NCBI GenBank assembly: GCA_024742495.1
Contig: JANSYJ010000010.1
Coordinates: 43,303 to 107,302 of the forward strand
Length of the DNA: 64,000 bases
Direction of reading: 5' to 3'
Source of the DNA: Bacteroidota bacterium
Lineage (GTDB): Bacteria > Bacteroidota > Bacteroidia > Flavobacteriales > Schleiferiaceae
Of this stretch, positions 34,923 through 43,466 are shown piece after piece (position 1 is the first letter of the stretch; each line of letters opens with the position of its first letter). Both the position numbers and the translations under genes were made by a program. The notes below the pieces were generated by a model. The model was not told the origin of the DNA. It was given only the letters and a program-made list of their open reading frames with translations, and made no database searches.

Positions 34923-37900
34923 ATGTCTAACCTTAGTATCATTACTGCCGGGGCGGGTTCTGGTAAAACCTATCGCATTACCGAGGAAGTCGTGAAAGCC
35001 TTTGGGGCCGACCCTAGTTTAGAGCCTCGCCATCTGATTGTTACCACCTTTACGAAAGTTGCGGCGCAAGAATTGAGAGAACGAGTGGCTGAAAGGCTAC
35101 TCCAAGAGAGTATGTATCTCCCTTTAGCTTCTTTACACGAAGCCCGCATCGGCACTGTGCATAGTGTTTGTCAAGATTTTTTAGCGCATTATGGCAGCAT
35201 GGTGGGGCGTCCCGAGGCTTTTACCGTGCTATCCGAGGTGCAGGCAAATCGCTTGTGGAATGAGCTCCTAGATCAAGTGAACCTGGTGGAGAAATGGGGG
35301 CTTCTAAGCCGAATTGGTCATGGTCCAGAAAGCTTTAGGAAACAAGTAGAGGAGATTGTTAAAAAAGCCCAAGTACTCAATGTGAGCGATCTTCAGGCTA
35401 GTCGGGATAGACTGATAGAGGAGTTTCAGTCTTGGTTTTCGACCGAGGAAGGGTCAAGTGTAGAGACCATCCACGAAGCCTTACAAGAGGCTGAGCAAAA
35501 AATGGCTACAGTATTGGAAGAAGATGCAACTATCGGCACGGCTAGATATGGCAACTTGCTGCGCTCTATAGCCAACGCGTCGTCTATTAACTATGCAGAT
35601 TACCATCGCTTGGCGAACAGTGAACCTAGAAATGCGGGTCTCCCGGTAAAGCAGTTTATAGACCCCTATCTCGCAGACCACATCAAAACCAAGCAGTTTC
35701 AAGAAGATTATTGCGAATACCTAAAATTTCTTTTTGATACGGCTCAGGAGCTAAGACGTGGTTATTTGGACTTGAAAAAGAGTAAAGGCTTAGTGGACTT
35801 TAATGACCTGGAGACTGGGATGACCGAACTACTGAGTGAAGAAGCCTTCCGAGAGGAGTTTGGGACCGCCATTCGCTGGGTATTGGTGGATGAATTTCAA
35901 GATACTTCCCCAGTGCAGCTCCAGATTTTTAAGGCTTGGCGCCAATTGGCTGACCAAAGTATTTGGGTGGGAGATCTCAAGCAAAGCATTTACGGATTTC
36001 GAGATGCAGACTTGCCCTTAATCCAGCAAGCTTTTGAGGAAGAAGCGCAAAACTTAGAAGAACCCCTAGATATATCCCGTCGCTCTAGGCCAAAGTTGGT
36101 CCATGCGGCAAATGAATTTTTTAAAGTCGCCTTCCGTGAAACTTTGCCGGAAAATCAAATTGTACTTCATCCTTGGGATGAAATTAGGGATGATGACCGC
36201 ATAGACTGTTTCCCGGCCATTAGTGAACTGCGTTTATTGAAGGAGGATGGTTTTTCTAATGTGGGTAAAATTAATGCTGGTATCGCAAAGGCAGTTCTTA
36301 AATTGGTTTTCGAAGAGCATCTTATATTCGCCCATCAAGAAAGCTCCACTAGACCTATTGTAGCCTCAGACATTGCAGTACTCTGCCGTTCCAATGCTAA
36401 GGTTATTCAGTTATCAACCGAGCTACGCGCTTTGGGGATCCCCGTCTCTACTTTGAGTGAAAATTATTTTCAATCCGCAGCCTTTCAGTTTTTGGAAATT
36501 GTGATAGGATTCATCATCAATCCTTATGATCGGTGGTACACGGGCCTCTTACGCTATTTTGACCAATACCAAATGGAAGGGGAGGCCTGGATAAGAGGTT
36601 TGCTAAACAGCGATGCACAAAATGATCGCTGGATTGAGGATCGCAGTGCCCTCGAACAACAGCTTATAGACTACTTGAGTGAGAATAAAGCCCAGCCTTT
36701 CCCGCATTTTATGGCGGGATTATCGGAAGAAATAGACTTGGTCAATAAAATGCTGGCGCTTGATCCTAATTTTGAAGCAGAGGCTGCTTTAGAGGCCCTA
36801 GCGGTATCTTTTGAGGCCTATGCCTCCGAAGAACAATTGGCTGATGGTTTATGGGCCCTATCCGAGTTCCAACAAAATCTTGAAGCTCAGGTTAGGGTGC
36901 ATTTTAAGAGTTATGAGCGAGGGGTCACCATTATGACCTACCACGGTGCAAAGGGCTTGGAATGGCCAGTTGTTTTTTTGACTGGCTTGAGTTCAGTTAA
37001 GGAACCTTCGGGGGTATTAGGGGCGTCGCCTGTCGCTAAAGGTCAAGGAGAAGTGGTTCAGATAGAATATTACCCAAGTCCGTATGGAGATCTTAGGACA
37101 AACTTGCCCTTAGAACCTTTTTTGTCTACTGAATTAGAAAGGCGCAAACATGAGGCTTTGGAGGAAGAGAAGCGCCTCTTCTACGTAGCCTTCACTCGTG
37201 CTCGGGAGTCGGTAGTTTTAGTAAAGGAGAAATCCGATTCCCTACCCGCACTCGATTATCTATTAGTAGGTCAGGGATCTTGGCAAAGTTTGTTTAGGGA
37301 AGGGGCTGGGGAAGATTTGGCCATTTTCCCATTTGATCCTGAACTTTCTGCCAATCCGCGAACGCAAATCGAGGTTCCCCTTATAGATAAAAACCCTGGT
37401 GTGGTCGAATCCTATTTTATAAACCCTTCCGCCTATATCCCTCCCGCAGAAAAACTTACTATTGGCGAGCCCCAACCCATTGGTGAAAGACGCGAGGGTG
37501 TAACCTTCCCCGCGGAAGCCGAAGAGGACTTCGGGCATTTTGTCCACCAGTATTTAGCCTTTGGAGGAACTGAAAGCCTTATCGAAGATTATGGCTTGAC
37601 CGAAAACCTGGACCTAGCTACCTTAGCCAACTGGCGCCAGACTTTAGAAAATTGGTTGCAGGCGAATTACCCTCACTATAACGGACACCATGAGGTGCCT
37701 TTCCAATACGCCTTCGAGGGCCAAATGATGCGCGGGGTGGTGGACTTAGTTTTAGAATCAGACACTAGCTTGGTATTTATCGATCATAAAACCTTTCCCG
37801 GTGGGGTGGAGCAACTAAAGGGCCGAATTTCAGAAAAAGGCTACCACCATCAATTAGCAGCCTATGCTAAGGCTATGCAGGAAATAAAAGGCAAAAAAGT

Positions 37901-37961
37901 GGAACAAATGTGGGTGCATTTTCCTGTGAGTGGGTGTGTTGTGGAGGTAAGGTTTGAATAG
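34923..37961 (+). CDS. AddA-like UvrD helicase-nuclease
   Basis: The 1012 residues carry the SF1 helicase motifs AGAGSGKT (residues 9-16), TTFTKVAAQELRER, LVDEFQDTSPVQ (DExx box), GDLKQSIYGFR, MTYHGAKGLEWPVV and FYVAFTRARE, and a C-terminal PD-(D/E)XK nuclease with FIDHKTFPG (D954, K956). The GHFVHQYLAFG-type helix precedes it. With the preceding AddB-like protein it forms a RecBCD-type recombination and DNA-degradation complex. It ends 114 bases before the defence operon and is on the same strand. Whether it is the housekeeping AddAB or an island copy cannot be told here. Confidence 0.88.
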   Translation: MSNLSIITAGAGSGKTYRITEEVVKAFGADPSLEPRHLIVTTFTKVAAQELRERVAERLLQESMYLPLASLHEARIGTVHSVCQDFLAHYGSMVGRPEAFTVLSEVQANRLWNELLDQVNLVEKWGLLSRIGHGPESFRKQVEEIVKKAQVLNVSDLQASRDRLIEEFQSWFSTEEGSSVETIHEALQEAEQKMATVLEEDATIGTARYGNLLRSIANASSINYADYHRLANSEPRNAGLPVKQFIDPYLADHIKTKQFQEDYCEYLKFLFDTAQELRRGYLDLKKSKGLVDFNDLETGMTELLSEEAFREEFGTAIRWVLVDEFQDTSPVQLQIFKAWRQLADQSIWVGDLKQSIYGFRDADLPLIQQAFEEEAQNLEEPLDISRRSRPKLVHAANEFFKVAFRETLPENQIVLHPWDEIRDDDRIDCFPAISELRLLKEDGFSNVGKINAGIAKAVLKLVFEEHLIFAHQESSTRPIVASDIAVLCRSNAKVIQLSTELRALGIPVSTLSENYFQSAAFQFLEIVIGFIINPYDRWYTGLLRYFDQYQMEGEAWIRGLLNSDAQNDRWIEDRSALEQQLIDYLSENKAQPFPHFMAGLSEEIDLVNKMLALDPNFEAEAALEALAVSFEAYASEEQLADGLWALSEFQQNLEAQVRVHFKSYERGVTIMTYHGAKGLEWPVVFLTGLSSVKEPSGVLGASPVAKGQGEVVQIEYYPSPYGDLRTNLPLEPFLSTELERRKHEALEEEKRLFYVAFTRARESVVLVKEKSDSLPALDYLLVGQGSWQSLFREGAGEDLAIFPFDPELSANPRTQIEVPLIDKNPGVVESYFINPSAYIPPAEKLTIGEPQPIGERREGVTFPAEAEEDFGHFVHQYLAFGGTESLIEDYGLTENLDLATLANWRQTLENWLQANYPHYNGHHEVPFQYAFEGQMMRGVVDLVLESDTSLVFIDHKTFPGGVEQLKGRISEKGYHHQLAAYAKAMQEIKGKKVEQMWVHFPVSGCVVEVRFE

Positions 37962-38007
37962 TAAAAGAAAAAATTGAAATGATGGATTTCAATCATGATT
38001 CTTTACA

Positions 38008-38016
38008 CCCCCCCCC
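38008..38016. repeat. C9 homopolymer tract upstream of the BREX operon
   Basis: Nine consecutive C in an otherwise AT-rich 114-base spacer, 60-68 bases upstream of the TTG start of the first operon gene. Homopolymers of this length can slip during replication. Confidence 0.7.
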
Positions 38017-38075
38017 GCTTAGTAAATACTCTTAGATGTTAAAAGATATTACACATTGATTAAATTGCAGAGGTT

Positions 38076-38774
38076 TTGGAGCTGAAGTTAAAGTATATAC
38101 CGGATTTCCCTGATAATAAGCAGCTGGGTTTTACTTTGCATTACGAAGAAGAGGTTTTGCCAGGTTTTTCGTATTTCCGCTATCTAACTCGTGGAGAGAA
38201 GCCTAAGTTAAATATGAAAGATTTGGGTTATAAAAAAGACTCCCGGCCTAGCTTTAATGCTTTTGCTCGGCGGCTCAGGGTTGCGGTGTGTGTACGTTCA
38301 GATTTTGAAGGCATGGGAGAGTCAACCGCTAGAGGGTATGCGGCACTGAACCAACATTTCTTAATGTTTACCGCTTTTGAGCGTTACGCAAATGAGGTGG
38401 TAGGGGTCCAAGAGCGACGTTACCATAAAGCTCTTCCCAATGTTGGAGAGGACATTTTTAAGGACTTACATAAATTCATTAAGGAGGTAGATTTAAATGG
38501 CGCCCTATGGCAGTGGTTACTTAGTCAGAAGTCTAACCACTATCAAGCTGCTCAGCTCTTATCTTTTCGTAATGGTTTTGATCCAACAAAAGGAATCTAT
38601 GTGTCCGCAATGTTGCGTAACTCTTTTGCTCATGGGGTAATCACCGCAACTCCAGCTGGCGTGGAGCAGGGTTGTGTTCAAGCTTTATGTGAGCAATTAT
38701 GTAATTTGCTCTATCAAGGTATGGTAGAGGATTTTTGGGCTAGGATGAGGGTGGTTAAGAGTAATATTAAATAA
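38076..38774 (+). CDS. candidate HEPN-domain protein leading the BREX operon
   Basis: The 232-residue protein is not a core BREX protein and I do not recognise it by family. Near residues 187-193 it has LRNSFAHG, matching the R-N-x3-H catalytic motif of HEPN ribonucleases, in a helix after YVSAM. An earlier helix pair (RGYAALNQHFLMFTAFERYAN) would suit the HEPN four-helix bundle. It starts with TTG, and its stop is 6 bases before the next gene, so it is first in the operon. A HEPN RNase here could act as a toxin or abortive backup. The function is inferred from one motif; homologous-family evidence is lacking. Confidence 0.6.
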   Translation: MELKLKYIPDFPDNKQLGFTLHYEEEVLPGFSYFRYLTRGEKPKLNMKDLGYKKDSRPSFNAFARRLRVAVCVRSDFEGMGESTARGYAALNQHFLMFTAFERYANEVVGVQERRYHKALPNVGEDIFKDLHKFIKEVDLNGALWQWLLSQKSNHYQAAQLLSFRNGFDPTKGIYVSAMLRNSFAHGVITATPAGVEQGCVQALCEQLCNLLYQGMVEDFWARMRVVKSNIK

Positions 38775-38780
38775 AAAAAC

Positions 38781-39491
38781 TTGAAAGAAACTTCTGTACA
38801 CAATAGCCGAACTATGATGTTCGAGGAATTTTCTAATACAATTTCAACTGGTAAGCATGATCGTTCCTTTTTGCAAGTCTTGGATATGAATGCCATAGGT
38901 AAAAGCTCTAAGGCAGGTTTGGTAAAGACCAAAGGCTACCTAATAAGCCTATATGGTTTCGATATTGAAGATCCGGTTTTCGATCAACTTCTAAAGCTCT
39001 GGGAAATGACCTCTGATGAGGAGCGCCGACTAATGGCTATACTTTTTGCTATTCGGAACGACCGCTTATTGCGAAGCAGTATTGACTATGTAATTCCATA
39101 CCCACTTGGTCAGAAAGTAGAAATTGATGGATTGATGAAACACCTTTCAAAGGTGGTTTCATATACCGAGAATACCCTAAGGTCTACCGCTCAAAATATT
39201 GCGTCTAGCTGGAAACAGGCTGGTTTTATTGAAGGCAAAGTCAGAAAGATTCGGGTCGAACCTGTGATCACACACATTCCTGTAGCATTTGCTATATACC
39301 TGGGTATTCAAGAAGGTTTGAGTGGAGAGTTTCTATTGGAATCCCCATATATAAGGGCGCTGGGATTGAGCGTTCAGAAGCTGAGCCAACTTCTTTATGA
39401 AGCCAGTATCAGAGACTATATCAATTACCAGAGTAGCGGCAATGTAGTGACCATAAGTTTAGGCGAAAAGATGAAGAGCCATGGCAAGTAA
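38781..39491 (+). CDS. brxA: BREX protein BrxA (DUF1819)
   Basis: The position before brxB and the size (236 residues) fit BrxA, a small DNA-binding BREX factor. The helical pattern fits: RSFLQVLDMNAIGKSSKAGLV region, LMAILFAIRNDRLLRSS, then TLRSTAQNIASSWKQAGFIEG and a closing INYQSSGNVVTISLGEK. The frame opens with TTG at 38781; ATG at 38814 or 38817 (MMFEEF) is an equally good start. The 3' end overlaps brxB by 11 bases. Family assignment leans on position as much as on sequence. Confidence 0.75.
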   Translation: MKETSVHNSRTMMFEEFSNTISTGKHDRSFLQVLDMNAIGKSSKAGLVKTKGYLISLYGFDIEDPVFDQLLKLWEMTSDEERRLMAILFAIRNDRLLRSSIDYVIPYPLGQKVEIDGLMKHLSKVVSYTENTLRSTAQNIASSWKQAGFIEGKVRKIRVEPVITHIPVAFAIYLGIQEGLSGEFLLESPYIRALGLSVQKLSQLLYEASIRDYINYQSSGNVVTISLGEKMKSHGK

Positions 39492-40026
39492 AGTAGATAC
39501 ATTGCTCCAACATTTCGAGGCCGTAATAAAAGAACCTTGGGGCGGCACGCTGTCGTTAGGCGAACGAATGTACTTCCTGGTTTACGATCCTGCAGAACAG
39601 CGAAAGGTTGATTTTAGAAGACCTGACTTTGAAAGCGCAACTATTCGCGCAGGAAAAAAATGGGAAAATATTTCAGCGGAAGGACTTTTTACCGAATGGA
39701 TGGCCAATAATGAATATCGGGAGGCTTATTTTGAGGACCCAGAGGCTCTTGTGGATCAACTGGAAGGAGGATTTAAAGACTATGTTATTGATCAAATTTC
39801 CAGCAAGTTGGATAAGCTGAACGCAAATGAAAATACGCTAGTAGCAATAACGGATATTACTGCACTTTTTGGTTTCTGCAGATTATCAGATGTTTTAAAC
39901 TCAATAAAGAGCAATTACCCTGGAAGAATATTAATATTTTTCCCGGGCGAATTTGAAAAGAATCACTACCGCCTTCTCGATGCGCGAGATGGTTGGAGTT
40001 ATTTAGCAAGACCTATAACCGCTTAA
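39481..40026 (+). CDS. brxB: BREX protein BrxB (DUF1788)
   Basis: The 181 residues match BrxB: N terminus with LLQHFEAVIKEPWGG, a long helical middle, ALFGFCRLSDVLNSI, and the signature end RILIFFPGEFEKNHYRLLDARDGWSYLARPI. BrxB is a required component of type I BREX with unknown biochemistry. It overlaps brxA and is 7 bases from brxC. Confidence 0.9.
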   Translation: MASKVDTLLQHFEAVIKEPWGGTLSLGERMYFLVYDPAEQRKVDFRRPDFESATIRAGKKWENISAEGLFTEWMANNEYREAYFEDPEALVDQLEGGFKDYVIDQISSKLDKLNANENTLVAITDITALFGFCRLSDVLNSIKSNYPGRILIFFPGEFEKNHYRLLDARDGWSYLARPITA

Positions 40027-40033
40027 AAAAACT

Positions 40034-43000
40034 ATGCAAAACAGCGACCTTTTTGTACTCAACCCTACAGAAAACAACCTCCTTAATGATGGGGTAGTAA
40101 ATATAAATACTGCTAAAGATCAGAATGGGTTAAAAACAATTTATCACGAGATTAAGACCTTCGTGTGTGAGGGGGAATATGAACAAGGGATGGATCGTAT
40201 TTTGAAAACCTATTTAAAGTTCATCGATCAACCGAAACAGCCAGCCGTATGGGTAAGCGGTTTTTTTGGTAGTGGTAAATCCCATTTGATTAAAATGCTA
40301 AGCTTCTACTGGGAAGACTTTAAATTTCCTAATGGTGAAACAGCTCGATCCATTAAAGAGTTACCAAATGGAATAAAGGCGTACCTCGTAGAACTAGATC
40401 GAAAGCAAAAGCTGCATGGCAGTCTGGCTATCTCAGGAACTTTAAAGGATTTTCCATCCAGAGACATCCGTTACTCCTTCCTGCAACTTATGCTGAATTC
40501 GCTTGGTTTGCCTCAACAGTACCACCATTTCAAGTTCATTCACTGGGCAAAACAAGAAGGTATATTGGATGAAATAATAGCCCAACTTAAAGAACAAGGC
40601 CGTGGCCTGGAAAGAGAGTTGGAAAACCTTTTTGTATCATCTTATCTGGCTAAAGCTGTGTTAGCTGCAAAACCTGAATTTGCAGAAACAGAAGCCAAAG
40701 CCCGAGAAGCATTTAAAGCCCAATTCAAACGCGTAGAACACGTGGATCGAAACCAGCTGCTTTCTACAATCAAGCAGGAAATCCTTCCGATGTTTTACGG
40801 AGATAAAATTCCCTGTACCATCATCGTGCTGGACGAGGTGCAGCAGTTCATCGGGCAGGATGCCTCCAAGACCATTGATATTCAAAACCTGGCTCAGGAT
40901 ATTTGCGATCATTTCGATGGTAAGTTTTTGCTCATTGGTTCTGGGCAGAACGCCCTGGCGGAAACCCCTCAGTTGAGCCCGCTCAGAGATCGCTTTTCAG
41001 TAACTGTAGCTTTAGGTGACACTGACGTGGATAAAGTAACCCGCAAAACAGTACTTGAGAAAAAGGCCAGTCAGGTAAAGCCATTGGAAGATCAGCTGGA
41101 AAAGTCGCTTGGTGAGATCAGCCGATGCTTAAACGGTACAGGCTTCAGCTACAGCACTGAAGATAGAAATACACTGGCAGCAGACTATCCCATGTTGCCC
41201 AGCATACGCAAGTTCTGGAGGAAGATGCTACAGCGAATCGATACCGCTGGAACATCAGGACAGTTGCGGAGCCAATTGCGCATTGTGGATGAAAGCTTGA
41301 AAAAGGTGGCCACCAGACCTGTCGGAACTGTGGTGCCTGGTGACTTCATTTTTGAACAGAAGCGCCAGCAACTTTTACAGAATGCCATCCTGCTTAACGA
41401 AACAGATAACCTTATAGCAGATCGAAAAGCCAAGGGTGGTGATGCCCTGCTCGAAGGACGTATAATCAGCGTGGTTTTCTTGCTGGATCAATTACCGAAA
41501 GACCTGTCTGGCGGAGGATTGGCTTCTAATGCTGATACCATAGCCGACCTCCTTATAGAAGACATTACTAACGGTACCGATAGCTTTAGAGGTGAGGTAA
41601 AGAAGGCCATTGAGAAGTTGGTGGATGAGAAAGTTCTGATGCCTATTGGCGAAGAGTACAAACTTCAAACCAAAGCTGGTCAGGAGTGGGAACAGGAATA
41701 CACCTCCCAGGCGGTGAAACTTACTAATAGCGGTGAGGATGTGATCAACAGGTTTCGCCAGGAGGCTTTTATGAGCGTTTTAAACATTAAAACCAAAGGT
41801 TTAAATATCCTGCAAGGTACTTCCAAACAGCGCAGGGAGTTCGAGTTGTGGGATCGCGAAGAACGGCCCGATACCAGCACTAAACTTCACCTTTGGGTGA
41901 AAGACGGCTGGAACGAATCCGAAACCTTTGTACTGAAAGAAATACGCGAGGAGGGTACTGATTCACCACTTTCCTACCTGTACATTCCGAAAGAACGGGA
42001 TCAGGATCTCCGAGGGGAGATCATCAAGCACCTGGCAGCGAAGGCTACTTTGGAAACCAAAGGGCTATCATCGGAACCCGAAGTGCAGCAGGCCATGAAG
42101 AGTATGGAAACCCGCAGCCAATTGGCGAAAAAGTCGGTGAGCGAACTCATTGAACGAATTGCTAAAGAATCTAAGGTTTACACTGCTGGTGGTGCATTAA
42201 TAGACAGTGGAGACCTAACCGAAAACATCCGTACAGCATTCAAAAATATTGCTGATCGCCAGTTTTACGAGTTCAAAGGAAAGGGCGACTTTAAAGATTG
42301 GGATAAGGCTTTGATCAAGGCACAGAGCAATGATCCCGAAGCCCTGAAAAGGATTGGCTATTCGGGTGAAACGAAAGATCATCCTGTGGCCATTGAAATA
42401 CTGCGCTTCATTGGTAACGGCGCCAAAACGGGTAAAGAGATCCGTGGCCACTTTATGAAAGCTCCTTTTGGATGGAGCCAGGATGCGATTGACACTATGC
42501 TGATTATCTTGAAACTAACGGAAATCGTTAGTAGCAACGAACCGAATCTACGGCCAGGCACCATGAATGCCGCTCAGTTTAAGAAAGAGTTACATTCCCT
42601 CACCGCCAAAGAAAAACTGAGTATCCGTAAGCTCTTTACGGAGGCAGGTATAAACTGTAAACCTGGTGATGAATTCATTACCTCCAATGATTACCTGGCG
42701 AAGCTCAGGGAGCTGACCCAAAAAGTAAGTGGTGAGCCACCTCTTCCTAAGCCCATTTCCACAGATTTCATTACCGAAATCCAAAACCTGGATAGCAACG
42801 AGCGCCTAATCCGTATTGCCCAGGAGGAAAGCGACCTGAGCAGCAAATACAAGGAATGGACCGCGCAATCTAAGTTGGTGGACGAGCGTATGCCCAAGTG
42901 GGATTTGATCACTAGCCTCTCTGACTTTCTGCCTGCCGAAAATGAAGAGCTTCAGAATGAAGTAAATGCCGTGCGGGATAGCAGGCTGATCTTCCAGGAG

Positions 43001-43459
43001 CCTGACCCCATTGAGCCCTTGCTTCAAAAGATGGTGAAGGTGCTCAACGATGCCTTGCTGGAGTTGGAGAACCAGTTCGTGAAAAAGTACGATCGGCTGA
43101 TGGAGGATCTTCAGGGGGATGAGCATTTCAAAAAGCTGGATCAAAAGCAGAAGCATGCTATTTTAGCACGTAATCAGCTCCTTCATAAACCTGAACCCAA
43201 GCGGCTGGAAGCTCGGCCTCTTGCGAATCACCTGAGCAAACTTTCACTGGACGGCTGGCGCACCAAAATCTCCGCACTCGATGCTCAATTCCAAGCTGCT
43301 CGCGAGGAAGCCATTAAGCTGTCCGAACCCAAAGCCGAGCTCTACAATATGCCCAAGCGCACCCTGAAAAGTGAAGCCGAGATTGACAGCTACCTCCAGG
43401 AAGTAAAGCAAGAGCTCACCGACCTCATCAAAACATCAGGTTCCGTTATTTTAATATAG
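40034..43459 (+). CDS. brxC: BREX protein BrxC, P-loop ATPase
   Basis: The 1141 residues match the usual BrxC length of about 1200. Walker A is GFFGSGKS (residues 76-83), and Walker B is VLDEVQQF (D267). The remainder is mostly helical, ending with coiled coil and charged regions. BrxC is an AAA-type ATPase needed for both BREX methylation and defence. Base composition changes along the gene: the first part is AT-richer than the second half. Confidence 0.93.
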   Translation: MQNSDLFVLNPTENNLLNDGVVNINTAKDQNGLKTIYHEIKTFVCEGEYEQGMDRILKTYLKFIDQPKQPAVWVSGFFGSGKSHLIKMLSFYWEDFKFPNGETARSIKELPNGIKAYLVELDRKQKLHGSLAISGTLKDFPSRDIRYSFLQLMLNSLGLPQQYHHFKFIHWAKQEGILDEIIAQLKEQGRGLERELENLFVSSYLAKAVLAAKPEFAETEAKAREAFKAQFKRVEHVDRNQLLSTIKQEILPMFYGDKIPCTIIVLDEVQQFIGQDASKTIDIQNLAQDICDHFDGKFLLIGSGQNALAETPQLSPLRDRFSVTVALGDTDVDKVTRKTVLEKKASQVKPLEDQLEKSLGEISRCLNGTGFSYSTEDRNTLAADYPMLPSIRKFWRKMLQRIDTAGTSGQLRSQLRIVDESLKKVATRPVGTVVPGDFIFEQKRQQLLQNAILLNETDNLIADRKAKGGDALLEGRIISVVFLLDQLPKDLSGGGLASNADTIADLLIEDITNGTDSFRGEVKKAIEKLVDEKVLMPIGEEYKLQTKAGQEWEQEYTSQAVKLTNSGEDVINRFRQEAFMSVLNIKTKGLNILQGTSKQRREFELWDREERPDTSTKLHLWVKDGWNESETFVLKEIREEGTDSPLSYLYIPKERDQDLRGEIIKHLAAKATLETKGLSSEPEVQQAMKSMETRSQLAKKSVSELIERIAKESKVYTAGGALIDSGDLTENIRTAFKNIADRQFYEFKGKGDFKDWDKALIKAQSNDPEALKRIGYSGETKDHPVAIEILRFIGNGAKTGKEIRGHFMKAPFGWSQDAIDTMLIILKLTEIVSSNEPNLRPGTMNAAQFKKELHSLTAKEKLSIRKLFTEAGINCKPGDEFITSNDYLAKLRELTQKVSGEPPLPKPISTDFITEIQNLDSNERLIRIAQEESDLSSKYKEWTAQSKLVDERMPKWDLITSLSDFLPAENEELQNEVNAVRDSRLIFQEPDPIEPLLQKMVKVLNDALLELENQFVKKYDRLMEDLQGDEHFKKLDQKQKHAILARNQLLHKPEPKRLEARPLANHLSKLSLDGWRTKISALDAQFQAAREEAIKLSEPKAELYNMPKRTLKSEAEIDSYLQEVKQELTDLIKTSGSVILI

Positions 43460-43466
43460 TTTGTAG

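Noticed and set aside
42806..43156. 116-residue minus-strand frame inside brxC
   Set aside because: It is a Leu-rich shadow of the coiled-coil coding sequence on the other strand.
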